Assembly: GCF_003024195.1 (NCBI RefSeq)
Contig: NZ_KZ679057.1
Span: forward strand, 124,001-188,000
From: Streptomyces dioscori
GTDB taxonomy: Bacteria > Actinomycetota > Actinomycetes > Streptomycetales > Streptomycetaceae
Direction: 5' to 3'
DNA: 64,000 nt
The number at the start of each line of letters is the position of its first letter. Positions within the stretch are counted from its first letter, which is position 1. The notes under the pieces were generated by a model, which had not been told where the DNA came from, did no database searches, and saw only the letters and a list, made by a program, of their open reading frames with translations. This document shows, in pieces, positions 26,201 through 34,351 of the stretch. Position numbers and translations under genes: made by a program.

Positions 26201-28810
26201 TGTAGCGGGGTCGGGGGCGACGGGGGCGTACGTGGTCCTCGCGGGGGAATTCTCGGAGGAGCGGGAGGAGGTCGTGCCCGGGGCGTCCCGACCGGGGCGG
26301 GAGGTGACGTCGGGCGCGGAAGTGCCGGGCTCGGTGCGGGAGTCGGGCCGACGCGTCGCGGTACTCCGTTCCGTACGGAGGTCCCGTCCGGGCCCCGGGC
26401 CGGACGGGGGCCGAGGAACGGTTCCCGGGGCGCCGGGGAGCGGCATGCCCGGCTGTGCGCCGAGGGCGCTCCCGCTACCGAGGAGGAAGTGCACGACCGC
26501 CTGAGCGTGGGACGCCGCCTCCCCGCGGGCGGCGGCGTCGAGCATACGGCGGAAGGGGGAGCCGGTGGGGACGAGATCCCGCGCTTCGCGGAGTGAGACG
26601 GTGGCGGCGGCCGACGCGGCGCGCCGCTCGGCGGGCGGGACGTCGTCGCGAGCGGCGAGTTGGAGGCCCAGGACGCCCGACATGCCGAGCATGATCGACT
26701 TCATAGTCCACGCCTCGGGCCCCAGTTCCCGCGCGGCCCGTCGAAGCGGTTCGTGCCAGGCGCGGCAGATGTCGGGGGCCAGGTGCCGACCGTCGGGTGC
26801 GGTGATCACGGCTAGCAGGGCCGCGAGGAGAGTGAAGAGCGGCTCGCGTTCCAGATCCTCCGCGTCGAGCAGCCGCCCGACGAGTTGGACGTCGTCCTCG
26901 ACGCCGGCGTATCCCGCGATGTCCGGCAGCCCGGGGGAAGTGGCTTCGCGTGCCGATGCCGCGAAAGGGGCGCTGTACCAAACGTGCCAGGTCAGTGCCA
27001 TGAGGAAGAGGCCGGTCACGTCGGGATCGCGCAACTCGTGGCGCGCGGGCAGCCGCTCCAGGGCGATGCGCAGCAGACGGATGCCCTCCTGGAGGATGTC
27101 CAGCCGGATCTCCGGCTGCCGGATCGCGAAGTCCAGGACCTCGACGGTGCCCTGCAGCAGGAGGCTCCCGAAGTAGAGATCGTCCTCGTGGTGGTAGAGG
27201 CCGGTCGCCATCCGCAGCAGCCCGGCCGCTTCGCGCAGGTCCTGGGCCGCGCGGGGTGCGCTCCGCTCCACGGGGACCGCCAGAGTGCGGTCTCCCAGCA
27301 TGAGCGCGTCGGCGGCCGGGCCCCACGCGCGGGGGGTGGCGCTGTTCAGGGCCCGCTGGGCGAGGCCGATGGATGACTTGAGCAGGAGCTCCGCGCGGTC
27401 CGTGTCGTCGGGGTCGATCAGGCGGGCGAGTTCCCGGGCGGCGGTGACGAACCGGTCGAAGCCGGAGTCGTCACTCCTGCTGTCCGACAGTTCGAGCCAG
27501 AGCAGCTCGACGACGGCTGCGAGGGTCGCCGTGTGCCCCTCTCCTCCCATGGACCGGTGCAGGGGCAGGATCCTCTCGAAGAGCGCCAGGGCCTTGGCCC
27601 GGTCGGCGTGCGGCGGGGGGTCTCCGACGTCCTGTCGCGCCGTGTTGCTCTCGGCGCGGTCGACGAGCAGCAGACCGTAGGCGAACCGGATGTCGGCGGC
27701 GTCCTCGTCCGGGACGGCCGGATGGGTGAGCGACTCCTCGAACCAGCTCGCGGCGAGCCGGCGCTCCGCCGGGGCCGGGGCCGTGTCCAGCAGGGCCTCC
27801 GCGATGGTGGCGCCGAGCGCGACGGCCCTGCCGCCGGCCCGTCCCCGCTCCGCCGACAGCGGACGCAGGAGGTCGAGGAGCACGACGTACTCGCCCGTGC
27901 CGTCGGCGGCGCTCCGAAAAGGCCCAGGTGACGCGGCGGACCGATTGCCGAGTTCGAGGAAGCCCACCTCGGCCAGTGAGAAGGCCACCTGTGCGGCCAG
28001 CTCGGGGAGGGACTCCGCAGCATCGTGCGCCTCACGGAGGTGGCGCCGGGCGGCGGCGCGGTCGGCGAGGCGCTCCGGGTCGGTCCGGTCCGGTCCGGCG
28101 GCGCGGTCGGCCAGCACGAAGCCGAGGACCGCGTGGAAATAGGAGACATCCGCCACCAGGGTGTGGTCCGGACCGTCGAGGGTCGGGGCCAGCAGGGCGA
28201 TGATGCGGTCCGCGTCGGCCGGGCTGCCCCCGTCCGCCCCACCGCCGTCCCAACGAGCGGCGAGGTGCTGGGCCAGTGCGCAAGCGGCCTCGACGCTGTC
28301 CGCCCTGTCCCACCACGTGTCGTCCTCGTCCGATGCGCCGGTGACGCCGGTGTCTCCTCGGCGGGCGTCCGACGGCGATGGGCCGGACGACTCCGCCGCC
28401 GCGGACAGCAGGGTCTCCATCCGGGTGAAGTCCGGTTCCCGGCCGGTGAGGTCGTCCCGCAGGGACATCGCCTCCGCGGCGATCCGGCAGAGCCGGCGGT
28501 GCTCCCCGGAGAGCGGGGCCGGGGAACCCGCCATCAGTTCCGCGACCAGTCGGTCGGCCTCGTCCAGCAGGGCGACGAGCCGGCCGACGTCCGCCCCCGG
28601 GCCGTCGTCGAAGGCGGCGGCCGCCTCCAGCAGCAGTCGGGTGGCCAGTTCGGTGCGGGCCCGGCGCCCACCCGGATCCGCTCCGTCCCGCCCGGCGCCG
28701 CGCCGGGCGGCCGGGAGGGGAGCGTACGGGCCGCCGAGGACGCTGGGCGGCGGTATGTACCGCGTCGGCTCGCCCTTGTACGGATCGATGCCGGGAGTGT
28801 TCCCGTTCAT
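23267..28810 (-). CDS. Giant CHAT-domain (caspase-like) protein with helical repeats
   Basis: This 1847-residue protein starts at ATG 28810, preceded by GGGGGACGTC. Two long alpha-helical, TPR-like blocks (about 50-780 and 930-1450) are joined by a Pro/Ser/Thr-rich linker near 785-925. The C-terminal 350 residues form a CHAT domain. Its two key motifs are HINCHAD, with candidate catalytic His near 1697, and ILANCTSD, with candidate Cys near 1743; the final part (VVGSRWAIPDDPRT) is typical. CHAT proteins are caspase-related proteases used in bacterial defence and signalling. The gene is divergent from a toxin-antitoxin operon and close to a vWA-phosphatase-kinase triad. The target is unknown. 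Confidence 0.88.
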   Translation of the reverse strand: MNGNTPGIDPYKGEPTRYIPPPSVLGGPYAPLPAARRGAGRDGADPGGRRARTELATRLLLEAAAAFDDGPGADVGRLVALLDEADRLVAELMAGSPAPLSGEHRRLCRIAAEAMSLRDDLTGREPDFTRMETLLSAAAESSGPSPSDARRGDTGVTGASDEDDTWWDRADSVEAACALAQHLAARWDGGGADGGSPADADRIIALLAPTLDGPDHTLVADVSYFHAVLGFVLADRAAGPDRTDPERLADRAAARRHLREAHDAAESLPELAAQVAFSLAEVGFLELGNRSAASPGPFRSAADGTGEYVVLLDLLRPLSAERGRAGGRAVALGATIAEALLDTAPAPAERRLAASWFEESLTHPAVPDEDAADIRFAYGLLLVDRAESNTARQDVGDPPPHADRAKALALFERILPLHRSMGGEGHTATLAAVVELLWLELSDSRSDDSGFDRFVTAARELARLIDPDDTDRAELLLKSSIGLAQRALNSATPRAWGPAADALMLGDRTLAVPVERSAPRAAQDLREAAGLLRMATGLYHHEDDLYFGSLLLQGTVEVLDFAIRQPEIRLDILQEGIRLLRIALERLPARHELRDPDVTGLFLMALTWHVWYSAPFAASAREATSPGLPDIAGYAGVEDDVQLVGRLLDAEDLEREPLFTLLAALLAVITAPDGRHLAPDICRAWHEPLRRAARELGPEAWTMKSIMLGMSGVLGLQLAARDDVPPAERRAASAAATVSLREARDLVPTGSPFRRMLDAAARGEAASHAQAVVHFLLGSGSALGAQPGMPLPGAPGTVPRPPSGPGPGRDLRTERSTATRRPDSRTEPGTSAPDVTSRPGRDAPGTTSSRSSENSPARTTYAPVAPDPATGRPVRPGTPDARTTQRTSSSPRPSADVGGEPAGGSPEAAERTDPSERLELDPDVVVALGDGSPDPFALPVSRVMELVHGADGPRSAEAAATLAMAHHRRWLRERHHTDLTVAAALLMEATDRLGTQEPGLTALGDRCAEFMGGLLLDRYLLLGDHADLDSAAHTYERLLDRVPEDLVHPPLDVALTTALARSRPDLPRLFRPADQPPAPFRAEVTAAAGTAWLLLARFRAGRQGDQGFSTALAMLGEAARHLPDGHPRLPVTRSELSRWELAEARRSGDRAAARAALDRIVAAADAGQGSPHRSVLALRAAAALQAAEGDGEAATGTPSTENLDRAITLLEETAEEGGHDFHGSRARCRYGLGVLLLDRFHRTGRRGDLDAAVTVLQDVRGTVAPTPGDPFVIFVTRALALAYRAHGPGDGVRRRQSREAAKSVLGAHGRAVLLQTGTDRGLAAARSVAADMRRSVRWCLADRLPEAAVEAVELGRGLVLHGATVGVTVPEMLRAAGRPELAAQWSAVAPAVSDAGMASVPDDLRRRALQALTAGASEPELLSAPSPSRIGRALRNTGADALVHLVPGEDGPGHALVVTATGAVRVLPLPRLRDIGSGPLAAYLGALRAFQEESRPENRPHPSDLPVMHSRHRRRLARKEREWRESLDALASWAGETVMNELVAAARAWWPGRLPRLVLAPAGALGVVPWHAARCPKTPGSPAIGFSHALEHVAVSYCASARQLIDVATRPRLTPGQGPVVLVVDPLGSASMRGETLLIQRLHQGSTVIGDPYNASAGGSGAPLGATQPLPATSGALDPFLPGRGATSAALLHINCHADTGPTAARSVLRLAQGQALTVADLLEGARRRDPRAPGGTVILANCTSDLTLSDHDEALTLSTALLSAGATTVVGSRWAIPDDPRTTLMMGMLHYHLRGGAFPADALRATQLWMLDSGRTLPEELSVPGPALERPLEDLDIWASFTHQGQ

Positions 28811-29035
28811 GACGTCCCCCTGTGTGCCCACTGGTCTGCCTGGTGTCTGGTGCCCGCCCGGTCGGCCCGGTCGGAATGCGTGCTTACGGCGGCGTGGCCC
28901 GCCCGGCCCCGCACCGGACGTGAGCATTTCTCCTCCGGGCGAGCCGAATTACTTCCCCGCAGGAATTGTGCTTCCCGAGGGTGCCTGGCTAAGGTGCCGC
29001 ACCGACCCGAAGAACATGAATATCAGGGAGTGCGC

Positions 29036-29791
29036 GTGGAGGAAAGAGATCGGATATTACTGGAGGCACTGGATCGGGATCCGCAAGGTGTACAGGAAAG
29101 CCTGACGGAGAGTGACAGGGAGCAGCTCGCCTTTCTCCTCGGCCTGTACGCGGAAGGGGGCTCCGAGGAGCGGATCCTCGGAATCTCCCGAGCTGTGAGC
29201 GCCCACCTGGCGGCGGCGCTGCCCTCGGACCGGGAGGAGGCGATCGCGCGGCGTCTCGCCGGGTCGCCCTTCGTCGGGGACCTGCCGTCCGCCCGCCTGG
29301 CCGCGCGTTACGGCGGAGTGCGGATGCCGTCGGCTGACGGATCACGAGCGACCCTTCCGGTGGGCGCGGACCATGACCCGCATGTTCCGGAGGAGGAGTG
29401 GCCCTGGGGCGAGGACGAGGGCGAGGACGACCCGGCGTCCCGGGAGGTGTTCCGGGCGGTCGCGGCACGCCTGCTGGCCGAACCCTTCCTGACCCCGGAC
29501 GACCTGGAGGAGGACTTCGGCCGGCGGGCCGACCACCCGCACCTGATCATCCTGGTCGGGGACACCGGCGAACCCCGGCTGCCGGCCTTCCAGTTCGACG
29601 GTGAGGGTCGTCCCCTGCCCGTGGTGCTCCGCGTCAACGAACTGCTGGGCGCCGCTCATGATCCGTGGGGCGTCGCCGATTGGTGGCTGGGCGCCAACCT
29701 CTGGCTGGGAGCCGCTCCGGCCTCCCTGCTCCGTACGAACGCTAACGCGCAGTTGCTGGCCGCGGCCGGCGCGGTGGGAGAGGGGGACTGA
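29036..29791 (+). CDS. Antitoxin-type protein of a RES pair (MbcA/Xre-like C-terminus)
   Basis: This 251-residue protein starts at GTG 29036 after AGGGA; a GTG six bases upstream is possible. It is rich in acidic residues. The last 70 residues (AFQFDGEGRPLPVVLRVNELLGAAHDP and WWLGANLWLGAAPASLL) follow the toxin-binding domain of MbcA/ParS/Xre antitoxins, where W and L residues near the end contact the RES toxin. No clear helix-turn-helix is visible, so it may not bind DNA. The first 170 residues are unlike classical antitoxins and may connect the pair to its neighbours. The toxin gene follows after one base. Confidence 0.72.
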   Translation: MEERDRILLEALDRDPQGVQESLTESDREQLAFLLGLYAEGGSEERILGISRAVSAHLAAALPSDREEAIARRLAGSPFVGDLPSARLAARYGGVRMPSADGSRATLPVGADHDPHVPEEEWPWGEDEGEDDPASREVFRAVAARLLAEPFLTPDDLEEDFGRRADHPHLIILVGDTGEPRLPAFQFDGEGRPLPVVLRVNELLGAAHDPWGVADWWLGANLWLGAAPASLLRTNANAQLLAAAGAVGEGD

Positions 29792-29792
29792 C

Positions 29793-30488
29793 ATGCCTCG
29801 TGGCGCACAGCTGCCCGAGAAGGGCCTGGCGAAGGCACGGCCTGCCACCTGGAAGGCGGGCACCGTACTGTACCGGGTGCATCACGCCAAGTGGGATCCG
29901 GACGCCTTCAACCCCGAGCCGCAGGATCCGCATTTCGGCGGTTACCGCTTCGGGCCCACACGGAAGGACTCCTACTCCACCCTCTTCGCCGCCCCGCTGC
30001 AGGCGACCGCCCTCAATGAGACGCTCGTACGCGGTCTGTCCTTCGCCGGACTCGACGACGCCGGGCGGCGGCTCCTCCCACGCAAGGAGGTGGAGGGCCG
30101 CCTGCTCTCCCAGGTCGAACTCACCCGGGACGTCAGACTCGTCTCCCTCATGAGCGCCCCGGACATGGCGGCCGTCGCCCAGACGGACATGTGGCTGTCC
30201 TCCTCGGATGCCACCGAGTACGCCTTCACCCGGCGTTGGGGCGACTGGCTGCGGAGTGAGGCCGACTGGGCGGACGGGTTCGTGTGGCGGTCCCGGTTCG
30301 ACAGCCCGCGAACGGCGTTGGTGCTGTTCGGGTCTCCCGAGGGTAGTGACCTGGTGGGACCCACCGGGCATCCGTCAGCCCCCCTTGACGACAAGCCCGG
30401 CATCCGGCGGGTCAACCGCCTTCTCGCCCGGTACCGCGCCGTGATCGCGCCGCCATCGGACGACGACCCGGTCATGACGCGGTCCTGA
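29793..30488 (+). CDS. RES-domain protein, probable NAD-degrading toxin
   Basis: This 231-residue protein has RES family features: LYRVHH with Arg28, FGGYRFGPTRKDSYSTLFAA with Tyr61, a following Glu76 in TALNETLVR, and the C-terminal ALVLFGSPEG. Characterised RES toxins consume NAD by phosphorolysis, giving nicotinamide and ADP-ribose-1''-phosphate. It is larger than typical RES toxins (about 150-190 residues). It lies directly after the antitoxin-type gene, and a hairpin follows. A macro-domain gene 4 kb away could deal with the product, as an inference. Confidence 0.82.
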   Translation: MPRGAQLPEKGLAKARPATWKAGTVLYRVHHAKWDPDAFNPEPQDPHFGGYRFGPTRKDSYSTLFAAPLQATALNETLVRGLSFAGLDDAGRRLLPRKEVEGRLLSQVELTRDVRLVSLMSAPDMAAVAQTDMWLSSSDATEYAFTRRWGDWLRSEADWADGFVWRSRFDSPRTALVLFGSPEGSDLVGPTGHPSAPLDDKPGIRRVNRLLARYRAVIAPPSDDDPVMTRS

Positions 30489-30494
30489 TCCGGG

Positions 30495-30527
30495 CGTCCG
30501 GACCGTGCCTGGAGCGCGGTCCGGACG
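30495..30527. terminator. Hairpin after the RES gene
   Basis: An 11-bp perfect stem (CGTCCGGACCG) with an 11-base loop lies 7 bases after the RES stop. It probably ends the toxin-antitoxin transcript. Confidence 0.75.
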
Positions 30528-30538
30528 TTCCCCGGTGG

Positions 30539-30562
30539 TTCCCCGGGGATTCCCCGGGGAAT
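30539..30562. repeat. Repeated TTCCCCGGGGA palindromes before the vWA gene
   Basis: TTCCCCGGGGA at 30539-30549 is followed by the perfect palindrome ATTCCCCGGGGAAT at 30549-30562; a partial copy, GTTCCCCGG, lies just before. The next 200 bases are less GC-rich than the surroundings and probably hold the promoter of the vWA-PP2C-kinase operon. The palindromes may be operators. Confidence 0.5.
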
Positions 30563-30781
30563 TTGCTTTTCGCCTACCGGTGGGGCAGGTGGGGTGGTCA
30601 TACTTCTGAGAAATGTTCTGAAAGAAGCGTGGGAAAAGGTTGTGCGGGAGAATTGTAGCCCCGTACCGAAAGGTGTCGGTGGGTGCATGATTGATTAATT
30701 CCACCGCGCATCGTACCTGTTTCCACCGGTCGGCCGACGCCCGCCGTGATGGAATTCGATCCAGTCGAAAGCGGAATCATC

Positions 30782-31471
30782 ATGTCCGAGTTCTCCGAAA
30801 GTGAGAGGCCGCCGGTCTTTCCCGTCTGCCTGGTCCTCGACGTCTCCTGGTCCATGGCCGGGCCCCCGCTGGCGGCGGTCAACGCCATGCTGCCCGAGAT
30901 CAAGCAGGTCATCCTCGACGACCACGCCACAGGAGAGATCGCCCGGCTCGCCATGGTGACCTTCTCCGACCACGCGGAGCGGGTCATGCCGCTGACCGAC
31001 CTGAAGTACGCGGTCCCGCCCGTCCTGGCCCCGCAGGGAGGCACCAACTTCGCTGCCGGTCTGCGCACGGCCTACGAAACGCTGCGGGAGGGGATCAGCG
31101 GACTCGGCCGGGGCAGCACCTACCACCGACCGGTCGTGTTCTTCGTCAGTGACGGTGAGCACAACTCGTCCGAGGACTGGACCGGTCCCTTCCGCGATCT
31201 GACGAGCAAGGAGGACAAGTACGGGGCGGAGGTGGTCAGTTTCGGCTTCGGCCAGGCCAACCGGAGCGTCATCGCCCAGGTGTCCACGAACTTCGCCTTC
31301 TACGCGAACGACGGGGACCCGGCGGCCGCGGTCAGGGAGATCCTGTCGACCGTGGTCAGGAGCATCCGGACCACGTCCGGCTCGTTCAACTCCAGCGGCG
31401 GGGGCGCCCTCTCGGTGCCGGTCGGCCAGGCGCTGAGCCAACTTCCGCTGCCGCAGCAGACGGTGAACTGA
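30782..31471 (+). CDS. von Willebrand factor A domain protein (TerY-like)
   Basis: This 229-residue protein is one vWA domain with a complete MIDAS metal site: Asp20-x-Ser22-x-Ser24 (LDVSWSM), a threonine in GGTNFAAG and an aspartate in FFVSDGEHN. TerY-type vWA proteins form triads with a PP2C phosphatase and a protein kinase in tellurite-resistance and defence-like loci. The two next genes are exactly such partners and follow at +2 and -4 bases. No signal peptide is seen. The start is chosen by homology-like length; the RBS is weak. Confidence 0.87.
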   Translation: MSEFSESERPPVFPVCLVLDVSWSMAGPPLAAVNAMLPEIKQVILDDHATGEIARLAMVTFSDHAERVMPLTDLKYAVPPVLAPQGGTNFAAGLRTAYETLREGISGLGRGSTYHRPVVFFVSDGEHNSSEDWTGPFRDLTSKEDKYGAEVVSFGFGQANRSVIAQVSTNFAFYANDGDPAAAVREILSTVVRSIRTTSGSFNSSGGGALSVPVGQALSQLPLPQQTVN

Positions 31472-31473
31472 CC

Positions 31474-32658
31474 ATGGGCCGACTGACGGCCTGGCGGGGT
31501 CGCCGCGGGGAAGCGCGCCGGGTGCCGGAACCAGGTGCGCACGAGAACCCCGTCCCCGATGCCGGGGACGGCGCGGGCACAGGCTCCGACCCTGCCCGAA
31601 GCACCGTCCCGGAGACGGGCGCGGCCCCCGGGACGTATGGGCTCCCCGGCCGCGCCCCGGCAGAGGAGGAGACCTCCGGCGCCGGACGGCCGGCGGATTG
31701 GGGAGAGCACTACGGGGGCACGGAGGCGGCCGGCCTGGCGGGTCCGGGGACCACGACCGCCGTCCGGTCGGACCTCCCGGCCCAGGCCGGCGTTCACGCC
31801 GAACTTCCCACGGACGCGCCATGGATCGGTTCGCTCGGCATCCCTGTGACACCGTCCCTGACACCGTTGCCCGCCGCGCTACCGGGCCTGCGAGCCGACG
31901 GGGGGCACCTCGCCGGGCGCTGGATCGCGGCAGCGAGCCTGGTCGGCGGGACCCATCTTCAGGCGGGCACCTCCGCCCAGGACGCGTACCGCTTCACCGT
32001 CACCGCCGACGGAGCCGCGCTGGTCCTCGTCGTCTGCGACGGGCTGGGGTCCCGGCCGGAGACGTCCCAGATCGGGGCGGTCTTGCTCGCCGAGCAGATC
32101 TGCGCGGTGGCGAGGGAACTCGCCACCGCGGAATCGCTCGTGATGGCCGGGGAGACCGTGCTGAGCGAGACGCTCGTACGGGCCTCTGCCGCCGTCACCC
32201 GGCACCGGGCCGCCGCGCTGCCGCAGCTGACCGACTCCGCCCTGTCGAGCACGGTCGCGGTGTGCGTGGTGCCGCTCGACGGGACGCCGGGATGGGCGGC
32301 CAGGGTCGGCGACTGCAACGTGCTGACCCTGGCCGTGGGGCGGTGGGGAGCCGTTTTCGAGAACGGGGACGGCCCCGTGAACCAGGTCTCCGGCTCACTG
32401 CCGCACTCGGCGCCCGAACGGCTCGTCGAGACCGCCGCCCTCCACGCCGAGCGGCCCGGCCTGCTCATACTCGCCACGGACGGTGTCGCCGCGGACCTGT
32501 TCAACTCCCCGGGCACCCGGGCCTGGCTGGCCGACCGCTGGTCGCAGCCGTGCGGTCCCGCCCGGATGGCCGACTCGCTCCGCTACCGCCTCCAGGGCTC
32601 GCACGACGACCGGACGGCGCTGGTGCTCTGGCCGACGGAGGAAGGGGGCATCCGGTGA
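31474..32658 (+). CDS. PP2C-family serine/threonine phosphatase
   Basis: This 394-residue protein has a disordered, glycine/proline-rich N-terminus (1-140) and a PP2C domain. Metal-binding motifs are visible: VVCDGLGS, ARVGDCN, LATDGVA and the C-terminal DDRTALVLW. It should remove phosphate from Ser/Thr, most simply from substrates of the kinase encoded next. The gene starts 2 bases after the vWA stop and overlaps the kinase start by 4 bases, so the three proteins are probably made in fixed proportion. Confidence 0.87.
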   Translation: MGRLTAWRGRRGEARRVPEPGAHENPVPDAGDGAGTGSDPARSTVPETGAAPGTYGLPGRAPAEEETSGAGRPADWGEHYGGTEAAGLAGPGTTTAVRSDLPAQAGVHAELPTDAPWIGSLGIPVTPSLTPLPAALPGLRADGGHLAGRWIAAASLVGGTHLQAGTSAQDAYRFTVTADGAALVLVVCDGLGSRPETSQIGAVLLAEQICAVARELATAESLVMAGETVLSETLVRASAAVTRHRAAALPQLTDSALSSTVAVCVVPLDGTPGWAARVGDCNVLTLAVGRWGAVFENGDGPVNQVSGSLPHSAPERLVETAALHAERPGLLILATDGVAADLFNSPGTRAWLADRWSQPCGPARMADSLRYRLQGSHDDRTALVLWPTEEGGIR

Positions 32659-34295
32659 ACGTCCGCGGACGCAGCGGCAGCCGGTATCAGGTCCAGGCCG
32701 ACCTGCTGAACCGGGGAGGCCAGGCGGATCTGTACCTCTGCCGGGACGACCGGGGGAGCACCCGGGTGCTCAAGAAGTACAACAAACCGATCACTGCACA
32801 CGCGGCGGTGGAGCAGGTGGCACGGCTGAGCGCCCTCGGCCGTGGCATCGTGCTGAACGCAGAGGGGACGAACGGCGATCGGAAGCTCGGCCGCACCACG
32901 GAGACGTCCGTCAACTGGCCCATCGACGTCGTCGACGGCCACCAGGGCATCGACGCGGTGGTGCTGCCGCTCATTCCCGACTCGTTCATGCGGCTCAACT
33001 CCAAGGGCGAGCGCCACCCGCGCACGCTGGACTTCCTGGGCATGGCGCGCGCCGACCCGCCGGCCGCGGACGTCCGTGTCGGCGTGCTGATCCGGATCTG
33101 CGACATCCTCGTCATGCTCGACGGACGCGCGCTGACGCACGGCGACATCTCGTGGAAGAACATCGTCTGGCGCGAGGACGACACCCACGCCTACCTCATC
33201 GACTGCGACGGTCTATGGCCCCACCATCCCCCGCCCACCTCGGGCCCGAGCACCAACGAATGGCAGGACCCGCGGCTGATCCGGCGTCGCGTCCCGGCCC
33301 ACGACCACTACAGCGACCGGTACGCCCTGGCCCTCGTGCTCTACCGCGGCCTCTTCCTCAACTCCGGAGGGCCCCGCTGGTCCGAGGCGGGCCCCCGCGG
33401 TCGGTGGATCAAGGCGTCGAACTTCCCTGACCGGCTCGACCCCACCCTGCGCGGCCTGTTCGCCCGCGCCTTCGACCGGCCCGACGACACTGCCGGGCGA
33501 CCGCGTCCCTCGGAGTGGCGGGACGCGCTGCACCGCGTCTATCTGGTATCCGGCAGCCGCCCCACCTACCGCCGGGACGCCCTCCGCGTCCTGGACGACT
33601 ACGCCGACCGGTTCCGGGACTCCGTCGGCCCGGCCGCCGCGCAGCGCCGCGGCACCGCCCTCGTCCCCGTACCGGCAGCACGTGCCGTGGGGCGGGGCGC
33701 GGTGGCGCCCGTCGGGGGACCATCGAGAGCGCCCGCGCCGGTGGGGCGCCCCGCGGGGGCCGCGCCCGCCGGGACCGGCGCGGCCGTGCGGAGGACGGGG
33801 ACCCCGACGCCGCCGGCGCCCGGGGCGGCCCGCCCGGTGCGGAGCGGAGCGCGCCGGGGCCGGGGCTGGGGTGCGGGGCTGATCCTCGGCACGGTGGCTG
33901 TCGCCGCCCTCGCGCGGTGGACGGTGGAGAACGGCGAGGGCACGGCGCCCCGGGGCAGCGTGCCGCGGACGGTGAGTGCCGTGGACTGTCCGAAGGAGAT
34001 CGTCGCGGACCTGCCGGTCGCCGAGCGGTCAGGGGCCGAACTCATGCGGCGCTACCGGACGTCCGAGCACCTGATCACCGTCTGCCGGACCTCCGACGGC
34101 GGCTTCTATTACCACGGCGCCTGGCGGAAAGGCGACCCCGACAGCACGATCACCATCCCGGCGCAGGCCACGGACGACGGCTACCGCGCGGAACGGGGAG
34201 GCTACGTCTACGCCATCAGCGGTGACACCGTCACCGTCTCCGTGCCGGGACAGGCGCCGAAGGAGTACGCGCTGACGGTCATCGAACAGCGGTGA
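32655..34295 (+). CDS. Membrane-anchored protein kinase of the vWA/PP2C triad
   Basis: This 546-residue protein starts at a GTG overlapping the phosphatase stop. The kinase domain (about 10-300) has a catalytic loop THGDISWKNIVW with candidate catalytic Asp164, and DCD (183-185) in place of the usual DFG. A Pro/Ala-rich linker (330-400) leads to one membrane helix near 405-423. The last 120 residues would be outside the cell and contain a small beta-rich domain with two cysteines. The catalytic residues look intact, so activity is plausible, but the DCD variant is unusual. It resembles kinases of TerY-P triads. Confidence 0.82.
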   Translation: MNVRGRSGSRYQVQADLLNRGGQADLYLCRDDRGSTRVLKKYNKPITAHAAVEQVARLSALGRGIVLNAEGTNGDRKLGRTTETSVNWPIDVVDGHQGIDAVVLPLIPDSFMRLNSKGERHPRTLDFLGMARADPPAADVRVGVLIRICDILVMLDGRALTHGDISWKNIVWREDDTHAYLIDCDGLWPHHPPPTSGPSTNEWQDPRLIRRRVPAHDHYSDRYALALVLYRGLFLNSGGPRWSEAGPRGRWIKASNFPDRLDPTLRGLFARAFDRPDDTAGRPRPSEWRDALHRVYLVSGSRPTYRRDALRVLDDYADRFRDSVGPAAAQRRGTALVPVPAARAVGRGAVAPVGGPSRAPAPVGRPAGAAPAGTGAAVRRTGTPTPPAPGAARPVRSGARRGRGWGAGLILGTVAVAALARWTVENGEGTAPRGSVPRTVSAVDCPKEIVADLPVAERSGAELMRRYRTSEHLITVCRTSDGGFYYHGAWRKGDPDSTITIPAQATDDGYRAERGGYVYAISGDTVTVSVPGQAPKEYALTVIEQR

Positions 34296-34351
34296 CGGTC
34301 CTCAGGCGGCCGACGGTCCCCGAGCGGGCTTCTTGGGCCGTCTGCCGACCC

